A DNA stretch of 19,234 bases from the NCBI GenBank assembly GCA_046086225.1, contig JBJSXF010000017.1:1-19234 (forward strand), in the 5' to 3' direction. A model generated the notes under the pieces. The model had not been told where the DNA came from. It made no database searches and saw only the letters and a list, made by a program, of their open reading frames with translations. Shown in pieces: positions 1 to 7,297 of the stretch; position 1 is the first letter of the stretch, and every line of letters starts with the position of its first letter. The stretch comes from JBJSXF01 sp046086225 (lineage in GTDB: Bacteria > Actinomycetota > Acidimicrobiia > IMCC26256 > PALSA-610). Position numbers and translations under genes: made by a program.

Positions 1-286
1 CGCGGATGAAGTCGACATGGGTGATCGATCCCTTCAGCGGGTTGCGCTGGATCTGCCGGGCGAGGGCGAGTTCCTCGACCCCGTCGAGGCTGAGCGTGAT
101 GAGAGTGTTGACGCCCGACGGACCGGCGAGCAGACGCGAGAGCTCACGGGCGCCGACGCTCACCGGGACGCTCTCGCCCCCGAGGCCGTAGACGACGGCC
201 GGGACCCGACCGTGCCGACGGACGCGGCCGGCGCCGCCCTTGCCCAGGGCGCTGCGGTGTTCTGCGGTGAGTGTGGCGTCGGCCAT
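1..286 (-). CDS. rplY: 50S ribosomal protein L25/Ctc, N-terminal part (gene runs off window)
   Basis: The first 95 codons of a bL25/TL5/Ctc protein, which binds 5S rRNA in the large subunit. The frame begins MADATLTAEHRSALGKGGAG and contains the family blocks VPAVVYG, NTLITL and RQIQRNPLKGSITHVDFI. Reading is still open at base 1, so the C-terminal part, including any Ctc extension, lies outside. The ATG at 286 is preceded by a GGAGGG Shine-Dalgarno (bases 298-303 on the plus strand), 11 nt away. The gene lies 80 nt downstream of prs on the same strand, the common actinobacterial order glmU-prs-rplY, and has its own candidate -10 box at 326-331. The assignment is secure; only the length is unknown. 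Confidence 0.93.
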   Translation of the reverse strand, partial: MADATLTAEHRSALGKGGAGRVRRHGRVPAVVYGLGGESVPVSVGARELSRLLAGPSGVNTLITLSLDGVEELALARQIQRNPLKGSITHVDFIR

Positions 287-325
287 GGCGGCGGGATCCC
301 TCCGTGACGCGTGGGCGGACCGACG

Positions 326-331
326 ATGCTA
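326..331 (-). promoter_or_regulatory. Candidate -10 box (TAGCAT) for rplY
   Basis: On the minus strand TAGCAT fits the actinobacterial TANNNT -10 consensus. It lies in the 80-nt gap between prs and rplY and would give a leader of about 33 nt that contains the rplY Shine-Dalgarno. No convincing -35 is visible. rplY could also be read through from glmU-prs. Confidence 0.4.
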
Positions 332-366
332 CCCGACGGCCGAGCGAGGCCGCCGGGCCGGGCCGG

Positions 367-1338
367 TCAGACGTTGTCGCCGCCGAAGAGCATGCTCACC
401 GAGCGGTCTTCGAAGACCGCCCGGATGGCCTCGGCGAGCAGCGGGGCGATCGAGAGCACCCGCAGCGAGTCGAACCGCTTCTCGTCGGGCACCGGCAGGG
501 TGTTCGTGACCACGACCTGGCTGATCGGCGCGTTCTTCAGCCGGTCGACGGCCGGGCCCGACAGGAGCCCGTGGGTGGCCGCCACGTGCACCGAGGTCGC
601 CCCACGGTCGATGAGCAGGTTGGCTGCGCTGACCACCGTGCCCGCGGTGTCGATCATGTCGTCGACGATGATGCAGTTGCGGCCCTCGATCTCACCCACG
701 ACCTCGGTCGCGACCGCCACGTTGTGGGTGCCCTTCGGGCGCCGCTTGTCGATGAAGGCGATGTCGGCGCCGAGCCGGTCGGCGAAGCGCCAGGCGAGCT
801 TGCCGCCGCCCGCGTCGGGGGCGACGATCACCGATTCGCCGTCGATCGAGGACTTGAGGTGCTCCGCGATGACCGGCACGGCGGTGAGGTGATCGACCGG
901 GAAGTCGAAGAAGCCCTGCACCTGACCCGTGTGCAGGTCGACGGTCACGACCCGATCGGCACCCGCGACCGTGAGCATGTCGGCGACGAGCCGTGCGGTG
1001 ATCGGCTCGCGACCGGTCGCCTTACGGTCCTGGCGGGCGTAGCCGTAGAACGGCGCGACCGCGGTGATGCGCTTCGCCGATGCCCGCTTGGCCGCGTCGA
1101 TCATGATGCACTGCTCGATGAGCGCGTCGTTGATCGACGCGCCGCCGTGCGTCTGGAACACGAAGACGTCGCCGCCCCGGATGTTCTCGCCGAAGCGGCA
1201 GTAGATCTCGCCGTTGGCGAAGGTCGAGAGCACGCAGTCGCCGAGGGGGACGCGGAGATACTCGGCCACCTCGTCGGAGAGCTCGGGGTGGTTCCGGCCC
1301 GCCACGACGACGAGCCGCTTGGTCGAGGTGACTTCCAT
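367..1338 (-). CDS. prs: Ribose-phosphate pyrophosphokinase (PRPP synthetase)
   Basis: Makes 5-phosphoribosyl diphosphate from ribose 5-phosphate and ATP in the cytosol, for nucleotide, histidine and tryptophan synthesis. The 323-residue protein has the usual class I length. Visible blocks are FANGEIYCRFGENIRGGDVFV near the N terminus, YGYARQDRK, the catalytic flexible loop KRRPKGTHNV, and the PRPP-binding loop CIIVDDMIDTAGT. I place the start at ATG 1338, where TGATG fuses the glmU stop (1338-1340) to the prs start. A GTG one codon upstream (1341) is possible. GAGGAG immediately upstream can act as the ribosome site. Translation is probably coupled to glmU. Assignment certain. Confidence 0.96.
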   Translation of the reverse strand: MEVTSTKRLVVVAGRNHPELSDEVAEYLRVPLGDCVLSTFANGEIYCRFGENIRGGDVFVFQTHGGASINDALIEQCIMIDAAKRASAKRITAVAPFYGYARQDRKATGREPITARLVADMLTVAGADRVVTVDLHTGQVQGFFDFPVDHLTAVPVIAEHLKSSIDGESVIVAPDAGGGKLAWRFADRLGADIAFIDKRRPKGTHNVAVATEVVGEIEGRNCIIVDDMIDTAGTVVSAANLLIDRGATSVHVAATHGLLSGPAVDRLKNAPISQVVVTNTLPVPDEKRFDSLRVLSIAPLLAEAIRAVFEDRSVSMLFGGDNV

Positions 1339-2732
1339 CACTCCTCATCCTCGCGCACGGGGCGCGCGTCGCGGGCGGGGACACCCTTCACCAGGCGACC
1401 GGGCGGCACGTCTCGCGTGACGACCGACCCGGCTCCGGTCTCGGCACCGGCGCCGACCTCGACCGGGGCGACGAGCACCGTGTGCACCCCGGTGTGCACG
1501 CCGTCGCCGATCGTCGTCGGATGCTTCGCCCGCCCGTCGTAGTTGGCGGTGGTCGTGTCGGCCCCGAGGTTCGCGTCGGCCCCGACCTCGGCGTCACCGA
1601 TGTAGGAGAGGTGCGGCACCTTCGCTCCGGACCCGATCCGCGAGTTCTTCACCTCCACGTGCGCGCCGACCTTCGCGGCCGCAGCGAGCACGGTGCCCGG
1701 GCGCAGGTACGCGTACGGGCCGACCTCACAGCCGGCGCCGATCTCGCAGCCGACGGCGGTCGTCACCGTCACCCGGGCGTCCGACCCGACCCGGACGTCG
1801 GTGAGCGAGGTGTCCGGGCCGATGGTCGCCCCCGGACCGACCGTCGTCGTGCCGGTGAGCCGGGTGCCCGGCAGCAGGGTGACGTCGGGCGCGATCTCCA
1901 CGCCGACGTCGACGTAGGTCGCCGTCGGATCGACCATGGTCACCCCGGCCCGCATGAGGTCGCGGTTGATCCGGGCGCGCAGCTCGGCCTCGGCCTCGGC
2001 GAGTTCGGCCCGATCGTTGACCATGATCGCCTCTCCCGGGTCGGCAGCGGCCACGCCCACGACCCGATGGCCGGCCGTGCGCAGCACGGCGACCGCGTCG
2101 GTGAGGTAGTACTCGCCCTGGGCGTTCTCGGGGCTGAGGCGGCGCAGCGCCGGGGCGAGCAGGCTCCGCCGGAAGCAGTAGATCGAGGTGTTGATCTCCG
2201 CGATCGCCCGCTCCTCGACATCGGCGTCGGCGTGCTCGACGATGCGGGCGACGCGCCCGTCGGCGTCGCGCACGATGCGGCCGAGACCGGTCGGGTCGTC
2301 GACGATCGCGGTGAGCACGGTGGCCGCCGAATCCTCGTCGGCGTGGATACGGGCCAATGCCGCGAGGGTGACGCTCCGCACGAGCGGCGCGTCGGCGGCC
2401 ATCACGAGGATGTCGTCCTCGGTGTCGAGGTCGTCGAACGCCGTGAGCGCGGCGGCGACGGCGTCGCCCGTGCCGCGCTGCTCGCGCTGCTCGACCGTGA
2501 CGACGGGCACGCCGGCGCCCGCCGTCGACGGCAGGGCGGCGGCGACCTCCTCGCCCCGGTGACCCACGACGACCACGATCCGGTCCAGCGGTAACCCGGC
2601 GAGCGCATCGACGACGTGGAGGAGCATGGCCCGGCCACAGAGCGGGTGCAGCACCTTGGGTGTCGAGGAGCGCATCCGCGTGCCTTCGCCCGCGGCCAGG
2701 ACGACGGCGGCCAGGGGTCGCTCGTCGCTCAT
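1338..2732 (-). CDS. glmU: Bifunctional GlmU: GlcNAc-1-P uridyltransferase / GlcN-1-P acetyltransferase
   Basis: Catalyses the last two steps to UDP-GlcNAc, the precursor of peptidoglycan. The 464-residue protein has both domains. The N-terminal nucleotidyltransferase shows LAAGEGTRMRSSTPKVLH near residues 13-30. The C-terminal left-handed beta-helix shows hexapeptide repeats, VEVKNSRIG, the acetyltransferase histidine region GAKVPHLSYIGDAEVG and the NYDG motif. ATG 2732 is preceded by AGGAGGGAG at about 6-nt spacing. The gene lies 46 nt downstream of tRNA-Gln with no TANNNT box between, so the tRNA promoter may serve glmU too. The stop is fused to the prs start. Confidence 0.96.
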   Translation of the reverse strand: MSDERPLAAVVLAAGEGTRMRSSTPKVLHPLCGRAMLLHVVDALAGLPLDRIVVVVGHRGEEVAAALPSTAGAGVPVVTVEQREQRGTGDAVAAALTAFDDLDTEDDILVMAADAPLVRSVTLAALARIHADEDSAATVLTAIVDDPTGLGRIVRDADGRVARIVEHADADVEERAIAEINTSIYCFRRSLLAPALRRLSPENAQGEYYLTDAVAVLRTAGHRVVGVAAADPGEAIMVNDRAELAEAEAELRARINRDLMRAGVTMVDPTATYVDVGVEIAPDVTLLPGTRLTGTTTVGPGATIGPDTSLTDVRVGSDARVTVTTAVGCEIGAGCEVGPYAYLRPGTVLAAAAKVGAHVEVKNSRIGSGAKVPHLSYIGDAEVGADANLGADTTTANYDGRAKHPTTIGDGVHTGVHTVLVAPVEVGAGAETGAGSVVTRDVPPGRLVKGVPARDARPVREDEE

Positions 2733-2778
2733 GGGTGCTCCCTCCTCGCCGACCGGGACCCCGAGCCGTCCCGCCTCG

Positions 2779-2849
2779 CTCGGGGGCGAGGATTCGAACC
2801 TCGACTCTGGACTCCAAAGGACCGTGTGCTGCCGTTACACCACCCCCGA
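2779..2849 (-). tRNA. tRNA-Gln (anticodon TTG)
   Basis: A 71-nt cloverleaf. The acceptor stem TCGGGGG/CCCCCGA has the U1-A72 pair and G73 discriminator typical of tRNA-Gln. The D arm is GTGT-AACGGCA-GCAC, and the T arm CGAGG-TTCGAAT-CCTCG is perfect. The loop CTTTGGA puts anticodon TTG at 2815-2817. CCA is not encoded. The anticodon stem is poor: CGGTC against GTCCA gives three Watson-Crick pairs, one T-T and one C-A. The tRNA lies upstream of glmU on the same strand. Identity is well supported by the anticodon and the acceptor determinants. Confidence 0.92.
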
Positions 2850-2858
2850 CCGGCCTCG

Positions 2859-2864
2859 ACCCTA
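2859..2864 (-). promoter_or_regulatory. Candidate -10 box (TAGGGT) for tRNA-Gln and possibly glmU-prs
   Basis: TAGGGT on the minus strand ends 9 nt before the mature 5' end of tRNA-Gln, so transcription would start only 2-3 nt before the tRNA. It faces away from the bS22 -10 box at 2907-2912. No clear -35. Confidence 0.5.
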
Positions 2865-2906
2865 CCGCCCGGATCCCCGCCCCGGGCCCGGCTCACGGCC
2901 GTCTGG

Positions 2907-2912
2907 TAGCGT
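2907..2912 (+). promoter_or_regulatory. Candidate -10 box (TAGCGT) for the bS22 gene
   Basis: TAGCGT lies 11 nt before the bS22 ATG. There is no Shine-Dalgarno in between, so the mRNA would be leaderless or nearly so. Confidence 0.45.
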
Positions 2913-2923
2913 CCCCCGCCGTC

Positions 2924-3025
2924 ATGGGCTCGTTGATCAAGAAGCGCCGTAAGCGCATGCGCAAGAAGAAGCACAAGAAGCTTCTCAAGAAGACCCGCTG
3001 GCAGCGTCGCCAGCAGGGCAAGTAG
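2924..3025 (+). CDS. 30S ribosomal protein bS22 (AURKAIP1/COX24-domain protein)
   Basis: A 33-residue, extremely basic protein, MGSLIKKRRKRMRKKKHKKL then LKKTRWQRRQQGK. It matches the actinobacterial AURKAIP1/COX24-domain family, which mycobacterial ribosome structures identified as bS22, a small-subunit protein related to mitochondrial mS38. Length and the MGSxIKKRRKRM start agree with my memory of the mycobacterial protein. No Shine-Dalgarno precedes the ATG; a TAGCGT -10 box 11 nt upstream suggests a nearly leaderless mRNA. The gene diverges from tRNA-Gln. Its last 41 nt overlap the convergent 3' end of ispE. It is short enough for gene callers with length cut-offs to miss. Confidence 0.9.
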   Translation: MGSLIKKRRKRMRKKKHKKLLKKTRWQRRQQGK

Positions 3026-3773
3026 CGAGCCACGCCCAGCCGTCGACCGCCGTGGCGATCGCCGACCTGATCCGGGCCCCGTCGCCCGGGTCGGCGCACA
3101 CGACCGCGTAGGACGAGCCGCTGCCCGCGAGTACCGCTGCCCGGTCGGCCGCGCCCTCGACCGCCTCCTTGAAGGCGGCGAGGCGAGGTTCGACCGCGTG
3201 TGCCGCCGGCTCGAGGTCGTTCGCCCCCGGACCGGTCGACGGTCCGCCGAGGGCATCCCAGGCCCGGTAGACGGCAGCGGTCTCGCAGTGGAGCCGGGGG
3301 GTGGCGATCACGACCGTCCGCGGCTCGACCGTCGCCGGTTCCACGATCTCGCCGACGCCCCGGACCCGGGCCGCACCGCCGGCCATGCAGAACGGGATGT
3401 CGGCACCCAGGGCCGCCCCCACCACCGGATCGGCGCCGAGGGCCACCAGCACCGCCGCCGCGTCGGCTGACCCACCCCCCAGCCCGGCTCCGGCCGGAAT
3501 GCCCTTGCGGACCCGGATCGCGAGCGTGGCCCCGCACACCTCGGCCGCCCGCCAGGCGAGGTTCGTGGCGTCGGCCGGGGCCCCCGAGGCGAACGGTCCG
3601 TCGATCACGATCGACATCCGCTCGGCCGGCACGAGCTCGACCACGTCGAACGGCTCCGACGCGGTCGTCATCACCGCGTCGATCTCGTGGTAGCCGTCGG
3701 GGCGGACCCCCGTGACCCGCAGCGAGAGGGTCAGCTTCGCCGGTGCGACGATGCGCACCGGCTCACCCGGCAT
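2985..3773 (-). CDS. ispE: 4-diphosphocytidyl-2-C-methyl-D-erythritol kinase
   Basis: GHMP kinase that phosphorylates CDP-methylerythritol in the MEP isoprenoid pathway. Seen in the 262 residues: APAKLTLSLRVTGVRPDGYH (about 10-29), the ATP-binding glycine-rich loop PAGAGLGGGSADAA (93-106), and the C-terminal GHMP motif AVLAGSGSSYAVV. It is somewhat shorter than many IspE proteins. ATG 3773 overlaps the rsmA 3' end by 11 nt, so it is the last gene of the metG-tatD-rsmA-ispE run. Its stop codon lies inside the convergent bS22 gene. Confidence 0.95.
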   Translation of the reverse strand: MPGEPVRIVAPAKLTLSLRVTGVRPDGYHEIDAVMTTASEPFDVVELVPAERMSIVIDGPFASGAPADATNLAWRAAEVCGATLAIRVRKGIPAGAGLGGGSADAAAVLVALGADPVVGAALGADIPFCMAGGAARVRGVGEIVEPATVEPRTVVIATPRLHCETAAVYRAWDALGGPSTGPGANDLEPAAHAVEPRLAAFKEAVEGAADRAAVLAGSGSSYAVVCADPGDGARIRSAIATAVDGWAWLATCPAGDAASGSS

Positions 3774-4572
3774 CGGCGAGCCTCGCCCACTCGGTCAGGC
3801 CGAGCGCCTCGGCCCGGGCGCCGGGATCGACGTCCGCGGCCGCGAACCCCTCGGCGCCGACGAGACCCCCGAGCGCGTTGCGGAGGGTCTTGCGCCGCGT
3901 GGCGAACCCGGCTCGCACCAACGTGAACATCCGCTCGGGATCGCGCACCGACACCGGCGGGTGCGGACGCCGCTCGAGCCGCACGAGCGCACTCTCCACC
4001 TTCGGGGGCGGCAGGAAGACCGTCGGCGGCACGCGACCGACGACCGTCGCCGTCGCGAACCAATCCGTGCGCACCGACACCGCACCGTACGCGGGATCGC
4101 CGACGCCCGCGGCCAGGCGCTCACCGACCTCGCGCTGCACCATCACGAGGAAGCGGTCGATCGTCGGCGCGGTCTCGAGCGCGCGCAGCAGCAGGCTCGT
4201 CCCGACGTTGTACGGGAGGTTCGCGACCATCGCCCACCCCGGATCGGGGAGCAGCGCCGACCAGTCGACCGCGAGCGCATCGCCCTCGACTATCTCGATC
4301 AGACCTCCGGCCGTCACCTCGGTGAGCACCGGCACGATGTGGCGGTCGAGCTCGAGGGCCGTGACCCGGGCGCCCGCGTCGAGGAGCGCAACGGTGAGCG
4401 AACCGACCCCGGGTCCGACCTCGACGATCCGGTCGCCGGGCTCCACGCCCGCGAGCCGGACGATGCGCCGGGCCGTGTTCGGATCGGCGAGGAAATGCTG
4501 GCCGAGCGCCTTGCTCGGCCGGAGATCGTGCGCCGCGAGGAGGTCGCGGATGCGGGTCGCGGTGAGCGTCAC
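3763..4572 (-). CDS. rsmA: 16S rRNA (adenine1518/1519-N6)-dimethyltransferase
   Basis: KsgA/RsmA dimethylates two adenines of the 3'-terminal hairpin of 16S rRNA late in 30S assembly. Start is GTG 4572, which forms a GTGA overlap with the tatD stop and gives 269 residues. The open frame continues far upstream, but that part is a shadow of tatD. Motifs: GQHFL (24-28), SAM-binding VEVGPGVGSL (about 50-59), LELDRHIVPVL, EGDAL, the catalytic NLPY (118-121), PPPKVESALVRL and RRKTLRNAL. Translation is probably coupled to tatD and to ispE. Confidence 0.95.
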   Translation of the reverse strand: MTLTATRIRDLLAAHDLRPSKALGQHFLADPNTARRIVRLAGVEPGDRIVEVGPGVGSLTVALLDAGARVTALELDRHIVPVLTEVTAGGLIEIVEGDALAVDWSALLPDPGWAMVANLPYNVGTSLLLRALETAPTIDRFLVMVQREVGERLAAGVGDPAYGAVSVRTDWFATATVVGRVPPTVFLPPPKVESALVRLERRPHPPVSVRDPERMFTLVRAGFATRRKTLRNALGGLVGAEGFAAADVDPGARAEALGLTEWARLADAG

Positions 4573-5351
4573 GTCCGCACGCCGAAGACCCGCTCGGCGT
4601 TGGTCCGGGTGCGCGCGGCGACGGTCCCGACCGGTTCGCCCCGGGCCGCGGCGAGCGCGGCTCCGACTGCGCCCACGAAGGCCGGCTCGTTCTCGCGGCC
4701 GCGATGGGGCTCGGGGGCCAGGTAGGGCGAGTCGGTCTCCACGAGGAGCCGGTCGGCCGGCGTGAGGGCTGCGGCCGCCCGCACGTCGGCTGCGTTCTTG
4801 AACGACACGATCCCGCTGAACGACAGGAGACAGCCCCGCTCGAGCGCGGCCCGGGCCTCGTCGGGTCCGCCGGTAAAGCAGTGGAACACGGTGCGCTCGG
4901 GAATGCCCTCGTCGTCGAGGACCCGGAAGGTGTCGGCCCAGGCGTCGCGGGAGTGGATGACGAGCGCCTTGCCGAGCCCGATGGCCAGGCCTATCTGCCG
5001 CCGGAAGGCATCCTCCTGACCCGCGATCGACGAGTTTCGGTAGTGCAGGTCGAAGCCGGTCTCGCCGATCCCGACGCAGCGGGGATCGTTCGCGAGCCGT
5101 TCGAGCTCGGCCCATTCGGCGTCGACGCGATCGGCGTCATGCGGGTGCAGCCCCACCGTGGCGAAGACGTCGGGGTGTCGGCTCGCGAAGCCGATCGCCT
5201 CGGCCGAGGTTGCGGCATCGGTGCCGACGCACACCATCGTCACCACGCCCGCGGCCCGGGCCCGGGTTACGTGCTCGTCGCCCCCCGCAAGCTGCAGGTG
5301 GCAGTGCGCGTCGATCCAGGCGGCGCCCGGCTCCGACGTCGGCTCGCTCAC
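4569..5351 (-). CDS. tatD: TatD family metal-dependent hydrolase (deoxyribonuclease)
   Basis: A 260-residue TIM-barrel amidohydrolase-type enzyme of the TatD/YcfH family. Known members are 3'-5' exonucleases. The ligand set is complete: DAHCH (H16, H18), GLHPH, GIGETGFDLHY (bridging Glu), VIHSRDAW, FHCFTG and ETDSPYLAPEPHRGRENEP (Asp). Start is GTG 5351, fused to the metG stop by a GTGA overlap; the open frame extends upstream opposite metG but has no homology there. In several actinobacteria a resuscitation-promoting factor gene lies between tatD and rsmA; here the two genes overlap by 4 nt and none is present. Confidence 0.94.
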   Translation of the reverse strand: MSEPTSEPGAAWIDAHCHLQLAGGDEHVTRARAAGVVTMVCVGTDAATSAEAIGFASRHPDVFATVGLHPHDADRVDAEWAELERLANDPRCVGIGETGFDLHYRNSSIAGQEDAFRRQIGLAIGLGKALVIHSRDAWADTFRVLDDEGIPERTVFHCFTGGPDEARAALERGCLLSFSGIVSFKNAADVRAAAALTPADRLLVETDSPYLAPEPHRGRENEPAFVGAVGAALAAARGEPVGTVAARTRTNAERVFGVRT

Positions 5352-6868
5352 GCTTCCTCCCGCCGGGGGAAGAGCGGGGCACCCTTCTCGAGCGGCGCGC
5401 CGACGGTGAGCCCGCCCCACGCCGCGGCCGCGGGCAGGCGGGACTCCTCGGGACGGCCGGGCAGTCCGAGGCGGCGCCACAGCTCGGCGGCCGCGTTCGG
5501 GATCACCGGCGAGGCGAGGAGCGCGGTGATGCGCAGCGCCTCGAGGCAGTCGCCCAGCACCTCGGCGGCCGCCGTCGCCTCGCCCTGCTTGGCGAGCGCC
5601 CACGGCTGACGCTCCTCGATGTACGCGTTGGTGGCCCGCAGGAGATCCCACACTGCGGACGTGGCGCCCGGGAAGTCGAGCCGGTCCATCGCCTCGGCGC
5701 ACCCCGCGTACGCGGCGGCCGCCGCGTCGACGAGCGGGCCGTCGGCCCGGGCGTCGGGCACGACGCCCCCGCAGGAGGAGACGGCCATGTTGAGCACACG
5801 CGACGCGCAGTTGCCGAAGTTGTTGGCCAGGTCGGCGTTGTAGCGAGCGACCATCGCCTCGTAGCTGAAGTCGCCGTCGGGACCGAAGCGCTGATCGGCC
5901 ATGAAGTGGTAGCGGAAGCCGTCGACCCCGACCTCGGCGACGAGGTCGGCGGGCGCGATCTGGTTGAGGCGCGTCTTGCTCATCTTCTCGCCGCCGACGA
6001 GCAGCCAGCCGTGGGCGAACACGCACTTCGGCGGCTCGAGCCCGGCCGACATGAGCATCGCCGGCCAGTAGACGGCGTGGAAGCGCAGGATGTCCTTGCC
6101 CACGAGGTGGTAGTCGGCCGGCCACCAGTGCGCGAAGCGGTCGGGATCGGCGCCGTAGCCGATCGCCGAGCAGTAGTTGAAGAGCGCGTCGAACCACACG
6201 TACGCGACGTGGTCGGGATCCCACGGCAGGGGCACACCCCACGAGATCGAGCGTCGGCTCATCGAGAAGTCGCGCAGTCCGCCGCGGATGAACCCGAGCA
6301 CCTCGTTGCGCCGGGTCTCGGGGCGCACGGCCTCGGGGTGCGCTTCGTAGTGCGCGAGGAGCCGCTCCTCGTAGCGCGACAGCCGGAAGAAGTAGTTCTC
6401 CTCCGACATGCGCTCGACCGGACGCAGGTGGATCGGGCACTCGCCGCCCGCGGCGAGCTCGTCCTCGGTGTAGTACGCCTCGCACGCCACGCAGTAGAGG
6501 CCCTCGTAGCGCCGCAGCTCGATGTCGCCCGCGTCGTAGACCGCCTGGAGGAACTGCTGCACCGCCGCGTGGTGACGGGGCTCCGAGGTGCGGATGAAGT
6601 CGTCGTACGCGATATCGAGATCGTCCCAGGTGCGTCGGAAGGCGGCGGCGGTCTCGTCGACGAGCTGCTGGGGGGCGAGGCCCTTGGCCTCGGCCGCCCG
6701 CTGGACCTTCAGACCGTGCTCGTCGGTGCCGGTGAGGTAGTGCACCTCGTCGCCGTGGAGCCGCCGCCACCGGGCGAGGACGTCACCGGCCACGGTGGTG
6801 TACGCGTGGCCGATGTGGGGCACGTCGTTCACGTAGTAGATGGGGGTGGTGACGTAGAAGCGGCTCAT
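5348..6868 (-). CDS. metG: Methionyl-tRNA synthetase
   Basis: Charges tRNA-Met and initiator tRNA. The class I signatures are present in the 506 residues: FYVTTPIYYVND, HIGH at 18-21, and KMSKT at about 295-299. A single CxxC...CPIH knuckle (CVACEAYY...GECPIH) lies in the connective-peptide insert. There is no C-terminal tRNA-binding EMAP-like domain, as in the short actinobacterial form. I choose ATG 6868, preceded directly by GGAG. ATG 6880, adding MPPE, is also possible. metG heads the run metG-tatD-rsmA-ispE, joined by start-stop overlaps. Confidence 0.95.
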   Translation of the reverse strand: MSRFYVTTPIYYVNDVPHIGHAYTTVAGDVLARWRRLHGDEVHYLTGTDEHGLKVQRAAEAKGLAPQQLVDETAAAFRRTWDDLDIAYDDFIRTSEPRHHAAVQQFLQAVYDAGDIELRRYEGLYCVACEAYYTEDELAAGGECPIHLRPVERMSEENYFFRLSRYEERLLAHYEAHPEAVRPETRRNEVLGFIRGGLRDFSMSRRSISWGVPLPWDPDHVAYVWFDALFNYCSAIGYGADPDRFAHWWPADYHLVGKDILRFHAVYWPAMLMSAGLEPPKCVFAHGWLLVGGEKMSKTRLNQIAPADLVAEVGVDGFRYHFMADQRFGPDGDFSYEAMVARYNADLANNFGNCASRVLNMAVSSCGGVVPDARADGPLVDAAAAAYAGCAEAMDRLDFPGATSAVWDLLRATNAYIEERQPWALAKQGEATAAAEVLGDCLEALRITALLASPVIPNAAAELWRRLGLPGRPEESRLPAAAAWGGLTVGAPLEKGAPLFPRREEA

Positions 6869-7041
6869 CTCCGGGGGCATTCTGCCCGAGCGTCGGCGCC
6901 GTGCCGTCCGGGAACGTCGTTCTCCCTCTTCCCCGCCGCCCGACCCGGCGTTACCCTCGCCTTCCTGCCCGGCCGCACCGGCCCGCGGTTCCGGCGGGAT
7001 CGGGTGAGGACACGGGCCGACTCCGAGAGGGGAGGGCAGCC
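6869..7041. other. Divergent intergenic region between metG and the AbrB-like gene
   Basis: About 170 bases of GC-rich DNA between two divergent genes. On the plus strand there is one TANNNT box at 6952-6957. I find no equally good box for metG on the minus strand, and no T-box-like or riboswitch-like structure that I can support by eye. Confidence 0.5.
6952..6957 (+). promoter_or_regulatory. Possible -10 box (TACCCT) for the AbrB-like gene
   Basis: TACCCT fits TANNNT and would leave a leader of about 78 nt with a Shine-Dalgarno at its end. The -35 position holds only TTCCCC. Weak evidence. Confidence 0.3.
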
Positions 7042-7293
7042 GTGGACGCATCCGGAACTCCACGCCGGATCGATCGGCTCGGACGAGTCGTCGTTCCCGC
7101 CGACATCCGCCGTTCGTTCGGCCTGCACGAGGGCGACCTCGTCGCCGTACACGTCGAGGGCGAGCGCATCGTGATGGCCAAGGTCGGGGCGAGCTGCGCG
7201 ATCTGCGGCCGGGCCGACGACCTCGTCGAGGTGCGCGCCGGCGAGAAACACGTGTGCCGCGGCTGCGTCGCCGAGCTCGGCCCCGCCGCCTGA
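7042..7293 (+). CDS. AbrB/SpoVT-type DNA-binding protein with two C-terminal zinc knuckles
   Basis: An 83-residue protein. Residues 8-48 (RRIDRLGRVVVPADIRRSFG...GDLVAVHVEGERIVM) are a SpoVT/AbrB swapped-hairpin DNA-binding domain, close in pattern to Bacillus AbrB (KVDELGRVVIPIELRRTLGI). Residues 52-75 hold CAIC and CRGC, probably one structural zinc site. Start is GTG 7042, 6 nt after GGGAGGGC. It diverges from metG and converges with the DUF192 gene, with 4 nt between stops. Probably a dimeric transcription factor; the target is unknown. A toxin-antitoxin role is unlikely because no toxin gene is adjacent. Confidence 0.85.
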   Translation: MDASGTPRRIDRLGRVVVPADIRRSFGLHEGDLVAVHVEGERIVMAKVGASCAICGRADDLVEVRAGEKHVCRGCVAELGPAA

Positions 7294-7297
7294 CCGA

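Noticed and set aside
330..366. GGCC-rich hairpin between prs and rplY as a terminator
   Set aside because: The best stem is only 5 bp with no T tract; such stems are expected by chance at this GC content.
271..1542. Long plus-strand open frame opposite prs
   Set aside because: Arg/Asp/His-rich, low-complexity translation with no motif; a shadow of the prs codons in GC-rich DNA.
5210..7174. Very long plus-strand open frame opposite metG and tatD
   Set aside because: It is antisense to two certain genes and has no recognisable domain; GC-rich codon use leaves few stops.
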